Assembly (NCBI RefSeq): GCF_001280305.1
Contig: NZ_CP012623.1
Coordinates: 1,550,001 to 1,614,000 of the forward strand
Length of the DNA: 64,000 nt
From: Hymenobacter sp. DG25A
Lineage (GTDB): Bacteria; Bacteroidota; Bacteroidia; Cytophagales; Hymenobacteraceae
Direction of reading: 5' to 3'
Shown here: positions 35,471 to 43,378 of the stretch, in pieces
How the letters are laid out: every line of letters starts with the position of its first letter
Numbering within the stretch: the first letter of the stretch is position 1
Notes under the pieces: generated by a model
Databases searched by the model: none
What the model saw: the letters and a program-made list of their open reading frames with translations, nothing else
Told to the model about the DNA's origin: nothing
Made by a program: the position numbers and the translations under genes

Positions 35471-37191
35471 TGGGAAACAGTGTAAGCCTGGGTGTAGCCT
35501 TTGTAGGATGCCCGTACCTGGTCGCCGGGTTGCAGCGTGCTCAGGGCCCAGCTGGCCACGTAGCGCTGGGTTACTTCGCGCACTTCGTACCGGCGCAGGA
35601 CACCGCGCGCATCAGCCACGTGCAGGTATACATAGGCGGGAGCTGCCAGCGGCAAACTTGTTTTTGCGTTGAGCGGCAGCGGCGGCAGGGCAGCCAGCGG
35701 GCGGTTGGGCTCATCCAGCTGCAGGGGCAGCGTTTGCGCGGGCTGCGCGCTGGCTTCGGGGCGCAGTATCAGCTGCAAAAGGCCGTTTTCTTGCCGCACA
35801 AAATCAAAGGTGGGCCGGGTGGCCTGCTCATGCGGCCGCAGAAAGTAGGCGGCCTGCGGGCTGCCGTACCCCTGCGCATAATCAAAGTAAGGGTACAGCG
35901 TGGCCGATTTCTCAATCTGCTGAAAGAGCTGCATGGCCGTGAGGCCGCGCTGCCGCTGCCAGATGCAGGCGGCAAAGCCGGCTACCAGGGGGCTGGAAAA
36001 GGAAGTGCCTTCGTTGCGCTCAAAGCCGCCCGCAGGGCGGGCGGTAATGGCAATGCCAAAGGCCGCTACGTTGGGTTTGAGGCGGCGCTTGGCCGTGGGT
36101 CCCCGCGAAGTAAAATCGACGGGGAGCCAGGTAGCCGGGTCGAGGCCCCCTACCGCCAGCACGGAGTCGTTGTCGGCGGGGGTGCCTATTACGCCCCAGC
36201 TCTGGTTGTCGCCATCGTTGCCGGCCGAGCATACCACCAGCATGCCCTTGCGCACGGCCAGAGCGGCAGCACGGGCCACCAGACTGGTGCGCCCATCCAT
36301 CTGCTCCCGGAAATAGCGCCTATCGGTGTAGCCCAGGGAGGAGTTGATGATGTCGGCACCGTGTTTATCGGCCCATTCCACGGCGGCCAGCCAGGCTTCT
36401 TCCTCACTGTACCGCTCGCTGTGCTCCCGTTCGGTGCGGGCCAGCAGATATTCAGCGGCCGGAGCCAGCCCGAGCGAAGTGCTGTCATTGAACTGGCCTG
36501 CCAGGCAGGAAAGCACCTCCGTGCCGTGGTCGCCGTAGGCATATACCTGCGGCTTCTGGCGGATAAAATCCCAGGTATCGGTTATCTGATGGCCCTTCAG
36601 TAGCTTCTGAAAAGCCGGATGGGCGTCAACACCCCGAAAACCCACATCAAAAATGGCAATGCGCATACCATGACCATTTAGTTGGGCCTGGTGCAAAGCC
36701 GGACTACCCAGAGCGCTGGTTTGCCGGCGGGCCAGTTGCAGGTCTTCCTCACTGAGCGGCTCGGCGGCCACGGCGGCTTTCCGGCGGGCAGGCAGCAGAT
36801 CAGGCGTAGCGTTGTAACGGGCCACTACTTCCCGCACGCCGGGCAGGCGGCGCACCTGCGCTATCTGGGCCGGGGTAGCCCAGCAGGCCACGGCATTAAA
36901 CCAGCGGCTGACCGAAGTAACGGAATCTACGGTGCTGCGCAGGGCCTGCACATAGTCGGGACGCACGGGGAAGTCGGTGCTGTCGGCGGCGGGCAGGTGC
37001 TGGCGCTGGCGGCGCAGTTGGGCCGGGGCGGTAAAGTACTGCTGCGGGTTCAGCTGCATGGCCCGCTTATCGCGCAGAAAAACCCAGTAAGGCGCCGAGG
37101 ACGGGTTTATGGATTGTGCAGCTGAGGGCCAGGGCAATAAGCACATACTCAGCAGCACCACTGCCCACCGTGGGGCCATTCTCTTACGCAT
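35467..37191 (-). CDS. Exported subtilisin-like serine peptidase (S8 family)
   Basis: 574 residues from ATG 37191 (MRKRMAPRWAVVLLSM) with a signal peptide cut after AQ; ATG 37206 is an alternative. Catalytic triad: Asp182 in IFDVGF, His222 in GDHGTEV, Ser397 in GTSFSSPLVAG. An N-terminal propeptide-like region (about 35-140) precedes the catalytic domain, and a beta domain follows (about 440-574). It lacks the classic type IX ending. Its role is extracellular or periplasmic proteolysis. The last four bases (ATGA) overlap the beta-barrel gene, the two forming an operon. Confidence 0.9.
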   Translation of the reverse strand: MRKRMAPRWAVVLLSMCLLPWPSAAQSINPSSAPYWVFLRDKRAMQLNPQQYFTAPAQLRRQRQHLPAADSTDFPVRPDYVQALRSTVDSVTSVSRWFNAVACWATPAQIAQVRRLPGVREVVARYNATPDLLPARRKAAVAAEPLSEEDLQLARRQTSALGSPALHQAQLNGHGMRIAIFDVGFRGVDAHPAFQKLLKGHQITDTWDFIRQKPQVYAYGDHGTEVLSCLAGQFNDSTSLGLAPAAEYLLARTEREHSERYSEEEAWLAAVEWADKHGADIINSSLGYTDRRYFREQMDGRTSLVARAAALAVRKGMLVVCSAGNDGDNQSWGVIGTPADNDSVLAVGGLDPATWLPVDFTSRGPTAKRRLKPNVAAFGIAITARPAGGFERNEGTSFSSPLVAGFAACIWQRQRGLTAMQLFQQIEKSATLYPYFDYAQGYGSPQAAYFLRPHEQATRPTFDFVRQENGLLQLILRPEASAQPAQTLPLQLDEPNRPLAALPPLPLNAKTSLPLAAPAYVYLHVADARGVLRRYEVREVTQRYVASWALSTLQPGDQVRASYKGYTQAYTVSQ

Positions 37192-37381
37192 ACCCGGTAT
37201 TCTCATGATAAACCACTGCCCCAGCAAAGCGGGCTGAAGGTACACGTATGGCCTGTATTTCCGCAAATTTTCAGACAGCCGCTGCCCGTCGCGGCAAGGC
37301 GGGCGGGGCGTTGCGCAACTGTCGAGCGCTTCGGTTCGTTTTTAAAGCACGCATACCATTTTCACTTACCCCCTAGTCTCT

Positions 37382-38194
37382 ATGTCCTACCGCCTCCCCC
37401 ATTCTGTGCTTGCCTCTATGCTGGGTGCCAGCCTGTTAATTGGCACCTCTTCCTGCGTATCGACGAAAAAGTACAAAGCCCTGCAACAGCAGAACTCTGA
37501 CCTGCAGGCTTCTAAAGCAGCCCTGGAACAGGAAAAAACCCGCACCGAAGAAGAGCTGCGCAACAATTTGAGCAACAAGAATCAGCAGGTAAATCAGTTG
37601 AATGAAAACCTGAGCGGCGCCCAGCAGGCCAACTCGGCCCTTTCAGCCGACCTGCGCACCAAGGAAGCGCGCATTGCCGAAATGCAGCGCATTCTGGAGC
37701 AGAAAGACCAAGCCGTGAAAGCCCTGCGTCAGAAAGTAGCCGATGCGCTGTTAGGCTTTAATGCCAACGACCTGCAGGTAAATCTCAAAAATGGCAAAGT
37801 ATACGTTTCTCTTTCTGAGCAGCTGCTGTTCAAATCGGGCTCTACCAAAGTAGACCCCAAAGGCCAGGAAGCCCTCAAGAAGCTGGCGGCAGCCCTGAAA
37901 GGCAATCAGGATGTGAATGTGCTGGTGGAAGGCCACACCGATAATGTGCCCATTGCCCGCGGCACGGCCGGCATGAAGGACAACTGGGACCTGAGCGTGC
38001 TGCGTGCCACGGAAATCACGCGCATCCTGACGCAATCCGGCCTGAGCTCTACGCAGGTGACGCCCTCGGGCCGCTCGCAGTACGTGCCGGTAGCCGCCAA
38101 CGACAACCCGACCAACAAAGCGCTGAACCGGCGCACGGAAATCATTCTGACCCCCAAGCTGGACGAGTTGTTCCAGATTCTGGAGCAGAATTAA
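37382..38194 (+). CDS. OmpA family lipoprotein with coiled coil
   Basis: 270 residues. Lipobox signal (LLIGTSSC, Cys near 25). A coiled coil rich in Gln and Glu spans about residues 30-120. A C-terminal OmpA domain (about 140-260) carries EGHTDNVPIARG and NRRTEIIL. It tethers the outer membrane to peptidoglycan. The coiled coil would place the OmpA domain some distance from the membrane. Alone, with its own terminator. Confidence 0.9.
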   Translation: MSYRLPHSVLASMLGASLLIGTSSCVSTKKYKALQQQNSDLQASKAALEQEKTRTEEELRNNLSNKNQQVNQLNENLSGAQQANSALSADLRTKEARIAEMQRILEQKDQAVKALRQKVADALLGFNANDLQVNLKNGKVYVSLSEQLLFKSGSTKVDPKGQEALKKLAAALKGNQDVNVLVEGHTDNVPIARGTAGMKDNWDLSVLRATEITRILTQSGLSSTQVTPSGRSQYVPVAANDNPTNKALNRRTEIILTPKLDELFQILEQN

Positions 38195-38214
38195 CTCAAC
38201 CTACCACAGCATCA

Positions 38215-38252
38215 GCATAAAAAAAGCCCGGCGTGCCGGGCTTTTTTTATGC
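38215..38252. terminator. Terminator after OmpA lipoprotein gene
   Basis: Stem GCATAAAAAAAGCCCGGC (38215-38232) / GCCGGGCTTTTTTTATGC (38235-38252), 18 bp with a two-base loop. It also serves the convergent 2H phosphoesterase gene. Confidence 0.88.
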
Positions 38253-38257
38253 TGTCA

Positions 38258-38803
38258 TTAAAGCGTTTCTCCTCCGCCAAAGGGGAAAGTATGAATCGGT
38301 TGCCAGTGCTGCCCATCGTGCCGGAACAGGGTGATGTTCTGCACCGGGAAGGCCGCCTGGTAGTGCCGCTGGGCAAACTGCTCCCGCAGCCGGGGCACCA
38401 GCTTGGCCGGCAGGTCGCGGGTGGCCAGCGTCATGTGGGGCGTGAACGGGCGCGAATCTTTGGCTGCCTTGGGCAGCCAGGCCGCGCACTGCGTCTCCAG
38501 CTCTTGTTGTAAAACCTGCCACAGAGGATGGGGCAGAACCCGCACAAACAGGGTGCGGTGCCCGAACCAGTCAAAATCCTGCACCTCGGCCGGAAACGCC
38601 GGCAGCTGTTGTGCCACGCCCCGCAGGCAGGCCACCAGGCCCTCCTCCTTGTCTGGGGGCTGATGCCACGGCGGAAGAAGGGTGATGTGCGGGGGCAGGC
38701 GCACGGCATTACGGCTGCCCGTTTGCTCGTGCACTTCCTGCTTCATGGCCCAAACAGCGCTATACACCGGCTCCGGGGCCAGCACAGCTACCAAGTACAT
38801 CAT
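38258..38803 (-). CDS. 2H phosphoesterase (LigT/2'-5' RNA ligase superfamily)
   Basis: 181 residues. Two HxT motifs: His39-Ile-Thr41 in PPHITLLPP and His123-Met-Thr125 in TPHMTLATR, about 84 residues apart as the fold requires. The enzyme should open 2',3'-cyclic phosphates on RNA or nucleotides. The start is one of the two adjacent ATGs at 38803/38800. The preceding terminator hairpin makes it independent of the M28 gene. The substrate is unknown. Confidence 0.85.
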   Translation of the reverse strand: MMYLVAVLAPEPVYSAVWAMKQEVHEQTGSRNAVRLPPHITLLPPWHQPPDKEEGLVACLRGVAQQLPAFPAEVQDFDWFGHRTLFVRVLPHPLWQVLQQELETQCAAWLPKAAKDSRPFTPHMTLATRDLPAKLVPRLREQFAQRHYQAAFPVQNITLFRHDGQHWQPIHTFPFGGGETL

Positions 38804-38813
38804 GGATAAAATA

Positions 38814-38862
38814 GAAAGGAGGAATTGAGCATACGTAAAGTGTGTGCTCAATTCCTCCTTTC
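38814..38862. terminator. Terminator of the M28 peptidase gene
   Basis: 18-bp perfect arms (38814-38831, GAAAGGAGGAATTGAGCA, and 38845-38862). On the minus strand it is followed by TCTATTTTA. It lies between the stop of the M28 gene and the start of the 2H phosphoesterase gene. Confidence 0.75.
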
Positions 38863-38874
38863 GCTCCGGAAAAA

Positions 38875-40269
38875 TTACAATCCGTATTTGCTGAGCAGGT
38901 ACACCAGCGCGGCCATGCTGGCGTTGCCCAGCTCCAGCTCCCGGCGGTTTACTTTATCAAAGGTATCGGCGGCGGTATGGTGGATGTCGAAATAGCGCTG
39001 GGAGTCACAGTCGTAGCCGATGAGCACCTGCGCCTGGTCTTTCAAGGGGCCGATATCGGTACCGCCGTGGCCGGCGGTAATTTCCCCGCTGCCGTAGGTG
39101 CGGAACAGGGGCTGCCACTGCTGCAGGCGCTGCAGCATTGCCGGCGTGCCTTCAACGGAGAAACCGCGTGGGGTAAATCCACCGCCATCAGACTCCATGG
39201 CCGCCAAGTGCTTTTCGCCGGCCGTTTTGGCCAGTTCAGCATATTTGATGCCGCCACGGTTGCCGTTTTCCTCATTCATAAACAGCACTGCCCGGATGGT
39301 GCGCTCGGGGCGCTGGCCGGTGGCTTTCAGTAAGCGCAGCACTTCCATGCTTTGCACGCAGCCGGTGCCATCATCGTGCGCACCTTGGCCCAGGTCCCAG
39401 GAATCGAGGTGGCCGCCTACGGCAATAATTTCATTGGGGTATTTAGAGCCTTTGATTTCGCCTACCACGTTGTAGGATTTCACCTCGGGCAGCTGGCGGC
39501 AGCTCATTTCCAGCTCGAAGGTGAGCGTGGGGTTTGCTTTGAGCAGGGCGCTGAGCTGGTCGGCGCCGTTGGTGCTGAGCGCGGCGGCGGGCACTTTGGT
39601 CACCTTGTCGTCGTAGCTCATGGTGCCGGTGTGTGGGTAGTCGTCGTGGGCCAGGGAGAGGCTGCGCACTAGGGCACCCACAGCGCCGCGCTTGGCGGCT
39701 TCAATGGCGCCTTTGCGGCGCTGGTCGCCGGCCTCGCCGTAGGCATGGCCGGTTTCCACGTAGGTGGGGTTCATGGGCCGGTTGAAGAACACCAGCTTGC
39801 CGCGCACTTTGTCGTCGGGCAGGGCGGCCAGTTCCTCCCAGGTGCGCACTTCCACTACCTGGGCTTTCAGCTTGCCATTAGTACCCACTGAGCCGCCAAG
39901 AGCGCATACGTTGAAAGCAGTGCCTTTGCCTTTAGCGGGCTTGGCTTCGGCTTTTTCCCTGGCTCCCCGCTCCCAGTGCGGCACCATAACTTCCTGCAGA
40001 TACACCCGGTCCAGGCCCATCTTTTCCATTACCTCTTTGCCCCACTGCACTGCCTTTTCTGCCTGCACCGAGCCGCTTAACCGGCCCCCGATGGTGCCGG
40101 TGAGTGTGCGGAGATTTTCGTAGCTCTGCCCCCGCAGCAGGGCTTCGTCGTAGAGGCGACGGATGGTGAGTGAATCGGTTTTGGTTTCGGCAGACTGGGC
40201 AGCGGCGGGCAAAGTAGCGGCAGCAGCCAGCAAACCTGCCAGTAAGCCCCGGCTCATGGGAAAACGCAT
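38875..40269 (-). CDS. M28 family zinc aminopeptidase
   Basis: 464 residues with a signal peptide (LLAGLLAAAATLPAAAQ). An inserted PA domain (about 130-240) sits ahead of the catalytic domain, which shows the M28 zinc ligands in order: GGHLDSWD (His, Asp), GAHDDGTG (bridging Asp), NEENG (catalytic Glu and zinc Glu), SDGGG (Asp) and DIHHTAADT (His). This matches the Q/plasma glutamate carboxypeptidase-like M28 group. It trims N-terminal residues from exported peptides. Transcribed alone. Confidence 0.92.
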   Translation of the reverse strand: MRFPMSRGLLAGLLAAAATLPAAAQSAETKTDSLTIRRLYDEALLRGQSYENLRTLTGTIGGRLSGSVQAEKAVQWGKEVMEKMGLDRVYLQEVMVPHWERGAREKAEAKPAKGKGTAFNVCALGGSVGTNGKLKAQVVEVRTWEELAALPDDKVRGKLVFFNRPMNPTYVETGHAYGEAGDQRRKGAIEAAKRGAVGALVRSLSLAHDDYPHTGTMSYDDKVTKVPAAALSTNGADQLSALLKANPTLTFELEMSCRQLPEVKSYNVVGEIKGSKYPNEIIAVGGHLDSWDLGQGAHDDGTGCVQSMEVLRLLKATGQRPERTIRAVLFMNEENGNRGGIKYAELAKTAGEKHLAAMESDGGGFTPRGFSVEGTPAMLQRLQQWQPLFRTYGSGEITAGHGGTDIGPLKDQAQVLIGYDCDSQRYFDIHHTAADTFDKVNRRELELGNASMAALVYLLSKYGL

Positions 40270-40379
40270 ATTCAGGAGAAAGAAATGGAGATAAAACAGA
40301 AGCTACCAACCCTATAGAAGGTTGGCCGGCTAAAGTACAAGAAAACGACAGCCGGGCTGCACCAGCAGTGCACAAAAGC

Positions 40380-40904
40380 CTATCGGGTGGCGCCAAACCG
40401 CCGGGCTAAGGCCTTAGGACGGTCCTTCTCCTTTCGGGGCACCTGCACCTCCAGTAAATAATCATATTGCAAATCACCGATAGCCGGTACGGGGCGCTCA
40501 GCGCCTAAGGCTTCCACGGTTTCCAGCAGCGTGTTGGAATGGCCTACGATGAGTACCGTGCGGCCCGCATAATCTTTACGGATGCGCGTGGCCAGGGCTG
40601 GCAGCTGCTTGGCATCATATACTTCCGGAGTAAGGCTGCGGGCGGCGGCCAGCGGGGCAGCGGTGGCCCGGGTGCGGGTGGTATTGGTGGTAAAAATGGC
40701 CGCCACGTTGCGGTTCAGCAGCGAGTCGCGCAGGGCCAGGGCACGCTGCTCTCCCTCGGGCGTTAAGGGTGGGTCCGCCAGGCCGGGGGTAAGGTCCTTT
40801 TCCGCGTGCCGTACAATGTACACGGTGGTAGGGGCCAGTTTGGAAGTACAGGCGCTGGCCAGCAGCACGACCAGCAAAAGGAAAGAGCGAAGAAATGCTT
40901 GCAT
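40380..40904 (-). CDS. Lipoprotein of the histidine phosphatase superfamily
   Basis: 174 residues from ATG 40904. Lipobox LLASAC (Cys19). The RHG-type core is RHAEK (His33 as phospho-acceptor), with the second His122 in VGHSNT and an Arg in TNTTRTRAT. It is a phosphatase of the phosphoglycerate mutase-like superfamily, outside the cytoplasm, close to the SixA or PhoE-like types in length. The substrate is unknown. An 89-base structured element lies 85 bases upstream. Confidence 0.85.
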   Translation of the reverse strand: MQAFLRSFLLLVVLLASACTSKLAPTTVYIVRHAEKDLTPGLADPPLTPEGEQRALALRDSLLNRNVAAIFTTNTTRTRATAAPLAAARSLTPEVYDAKQLPALATRIRKDYAGRTVLIVGHSNTLLETVEALGAERPVPAIGDLQYDYLLEVQVPRKEKDRPKALARRFGATR

Positions 40905-40988
40905 ATGCAGAGGGAAAGAAGTTTCTGGCGGAAAGTTAGGCTGAAACTGCGGAATCTGGCGGCTGTCGCTGGTTACTTTAAAATACAT

Positions 40989-41077
40989 GAAAACGCCTCA
41001 TCGTCAGGGCAGCTAAAACTCGTTTGAATTCCCAAAGGACAAACTGGCTTAGCCGCCTAGACGAAGAGGCGTTTTTC
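40989..41077. other. 89-base composite hairpin after surE
   Basis: Nested stems: AAAACGCCTC-a-TCGTC with GACGA-a-GAGGCGTTTT, then GGC-a-GCTAA with TTAGC-c-GCC, then GTTTG with CAAAC, closing on AATTCCCAAAGGA. It forms one long helix with single-base mismatches. It may be the surE terminator, since the minus strand ends TTTTC, but its size and layered stems suggest a structured RNA or a trapped mobile repeat. Confidence 0.6.
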
Positions 41078-41102
41078 AATCGATAGTCAGAATGCTGATT
41101 CT

Positions 41103-41927
41103 CTACGCGTGGCGCTTGGCCAGCGTAGCGTGGTCGGGGCTCAGGTCCCAGCTGGCATTCATTTCGGTGAGGCCGTGCAAGGCCGTCAGATCAAACTGGC
41201 AGGCTACAACGGAAATGTAGTTGTTAGACAGGGCCCACTCATCGGTATCCTCGCCCTGGTCCAGGTTCACAAAGGAACCAATCAGCCAATAGTAAGGACG
41301 CTTGTGCGGGTCGATGCGCAGGTCGAATTTTTCCTGCCACTTAGCGCGGGCCTGGCGGCACAGCCGGATACCGGCCAGCGCCTCTTCCGATTTTTTGGGA
41401 ATGTTTACGTTGAGGGCCGTGCCCACCGGAATGCCGTGTTTCAGAGCCTGGCGGGCAATGTGCTCAATCCAGGGCTCGGCGTGGGTAAAGTCGGCATCGT
41501 GGCCGTAGTCGCAGAGGGAAAAGCCAATGGCCGGCAGCCCTTCAATAGCCGCTTCAATAGCCGCCGACATAGTGCCGGAATACAGCACGTTCACGGAGGA
41601 GTTGGAGCCGTGGTTGATGCCGGACACCACCAGATCGGGCTGGCGGTCTTTCAGCACGTGGTGCTTGGCCAACTTCACGCAGTCGGCGGGGGTGCCGCTG
41701 CACTCGTAGGCTTCCACGCCTTCATCATCGAAAATGGTGCTGGCATCCAGACGCAGGGGGTTGCCAATGGTAATGGCGTGGCCCATGCCCGACTGGGGCG
41801 AGTCGGGCGCCACCACTACCACCTCGCCAATGCGGCGCATTACCCGCACCAGCGTCGCAATGCCGGGGGCCGTAATGCCGTCGTCGTTGGAAATCAGAAT
41901 CAGCGGTTTGCGGGTATGTGCAGTCAC
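41103..41927 (-). CDS. surE: 5'/3'-nucleotidase SurE
   Basis: 274 residues. SurE fold: ISNDDGITAPG with the metal-binding Asp pair near residues 14-15, the PDSPQSGMGHAIT loop, YECSGTPADCVKLA and VSGINHGSNSS with further metal ligands. It removes phosphate from nucleoside monophosphates and some polyphosphates in the cytoplasm. Longer than the E. coli enzyme (253) by about 20 residues at the C-terminus. Divergent from the next gene by about 110 bases. Terminated at the composite hairpin. Confidence 0.95.
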   Translation of the reverse strand: MTAHTRKPLILISNDDGITAPGIATLVRVMRRIGEVVVVAPDSPQSGMGHAITIGNPLRLDASTIFDDEGVEAYECSGTPADCVKLAKHHVLKDRQPDLVVSGINHGSNSSVNVLYSGTMSAAIEAAIEGLPAIGFSLCDYGHDADFTHAEPWIEHIARQALKHGIPVGTALNVNIPKKSEEALAGIRLCRQARAKWQEKFDLRIDPHKRPYYWLIGSFVNLDQGEDTDEWALSNNYISVVACQFDLTALHGLTEMNASWDLSPDHATLAKRHA

Positions 41928-42034
41928 AGGATCAGAGAATTAGAATAAAACAGACCGTAAAGGTAGGGAGTTGCGGGCTGGCGTAGGTGCCGGGAGCACG
42001 CTAACAACTTGCTGCAAGGTGCGTATGTTGCGGC

Positions 42035-42709
42035 GTGCAAAATACTCTTCCCCGTCTGCTTTGCGGCCTGGCGTTGGCCAGTCTGCTGTCTGCCTGCGAA
42101 GGCCCCTCTACCCCGACCGGTACGCCTGCCTCGGGGCCGCCTGCTGTTTCTACTCCCGCCCCGGCAGCAGCCCAGCCTACTCCTCCAGCGGTGCCGGCGG
42201 CCGCGCCGGATACGGCGGAGCAGCGCTATTACATCTTTGATAAAGGCACCGTAGGGCGCAACTTCATTCGGCTGAACATGACGGAAGCCGCGCTGCTGGA
42301 CCGGGTGCCCAAGGCCATGCTGAAGAAAACTACCCGCCAGTTGGAAGGCATTGAGTACCCGGTGTATGAGCTGCGTAACCCGGACCACCCGGAGGCACCG
42401 CCCACTATTCTGGAGCTGGTAGGTGATGAGGAAGAAGGCTACCGGATATGGCGCATTCAGCTGCACGATGCCCGCTACCGCGCCGCGCAGGGCGGCGTGG
42501 GTGTGGGCTCTACGTATGGCCAGGCGCGCCAGGCCTACGGCATTCAGTTTGTGGAGCGCGGCGACATGGGCCTGGTGGCTGTATCGGAGGCTGCCCAGAT
42601 TTCCTGGCTGCTGGACGCCAGTACCCTGCCCAACCCAAACGCCCCGGTGCGGCGCCCGACGGATGTGCCCGACGCCACTAAAATCAAGGGGGTATTACTT
42701 TTCCGGTAG
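42035..42709 (+). CDS. Lipoprotein of unknown function
   Basis: 224 residues from a GTG start (42035), which directly begins a lipobox signal (LASLLSAC, Cys near 21). A Pro/Thr/Ala-rich linker (about 22-60) is followed by a compact domain with repeated GVGVGSTYGQARQAYG, a pattern that recalls exported proteins with an SmpA/BamE-like GxT-x-x-Q motif, without certainty. It is the only gene before the DoxX gene on this strand. Confidence 0.7.
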   Translation: MQNTLPRLLCGLALASLLSACEGPSTPTGTPASGPPAVSTPAPAAAQPTPPAVPAAAPDTAEQRYYIFDKGTVGRNFIRLNMTEAALLDRVPKAMLKKTTRQLEGIEYPVYELRNPDHPEAPPTILELVGDEEEGYRIWRIQLHDARYRAAQGGVGVGSTYGQARQAYGIQFVERGDMGLVAVSEAAQISWLLDASTLPNPNAPVRRPTDVPDATKIKGVLLFR

Positions 42710-42813
42710 TGCGTTGGGCCTGGGCGTTGCATTCCGCTATAATTCCTGTACTTTGGCAACCTCACAAGCCCTTTTTTCCTAACCACTACGCTACTTATCC
42801 GGCCATTGCTGCT

Positions 42814-43248
42814 ATGAAAGCCTTGCAGAACTTTTACCGTTTTCACGACTTCGGCCTACTGCTGCTGCGCGTAGGAATTGGGGTGATGTTTACGGTGCAT
42901 GGGTATCCCAAACTGATAGGAGGCCCTGAAACCTGGGAAAAAGTGGGGGGGGTGATGGGCCTGCTGGGTATTCATTTTGCGCCCGCCTTTTGGGGCTTTC
43001 TGGCCGCCGTGGCCGAGGCCGTAGGCGGGCAGCTGCTGGCGTTGGGGCTGTTTTTTCGGGTGGCCTGCCTGTTTTTGCTGGGCACCATGATTATGGCGGT
43101 TATCAGCCACCTCAGCCAGGGCCAGGGCTTTAATGATTACTCCCACGCTCTGGAAGCTACTTTCCTGTTTGCCGGTTTGTTTTTCGCGGGCCCGGGCCGC
43201 TACAGCGTAGATCAGATGCTGTTTCCGCCGCCCCGCCTGCGCTACTAA
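42814..43248 (+). CDS. DoxX family membrane protein
   Basis: 144 residues from ATG 42814 with four membrane helices. DoxX pattern: LLLRVGIGVMFTVHGYPKL near the start, then GFLAAVAEAVGGQLLALG and the final helix before GRYSVD. The family is linked to sulphur or redox chemistry, quinone reduction and oxidative stress in different organisms. Its specific role here is unknown. A hairpin with 17-bp arms follows. Confidence 0.85.
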   Translation: MKALQNFYRFHDFGLLLLRVGIGVMFTVHGYPKLIGGPETWEKVGGVMGLLGIHFAPAFWGFLAAVAEAVGGQLLALGLFFRVACLFLLGTMIMAVISHLSQGQGFNDYSHALEATFLFAGLFFAGPGRYSVDQMLFPPPRLRY

Positions 43249-43277
43249 TTTTTCCCCGAAGCAACTTTCCGGATTCC

Positions 43278-43341
43278 CTCCGGCGCTTCCCGCTCCGGAG
43301 CGCTTCTACCCAGAACGCCCCCGCAGCGGGAAGCGCCGGAG
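43278..43341. terminator. Hairpin after DoxX gene
   Basis: 17-bp perfect arms (43278-43294, CTCCGGCGCTTCCCGCT, and 43325-43341) enclosing a 30-base loop. The downstream TTTCC is only weakly T-rich, so it is either a terminator or another small inverted repeat. Confidence 0.55.
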
Positions 43342-43378
43342 TTTCCATTTCTAAACCACCCTCCTGCCCCGGCTTTTC

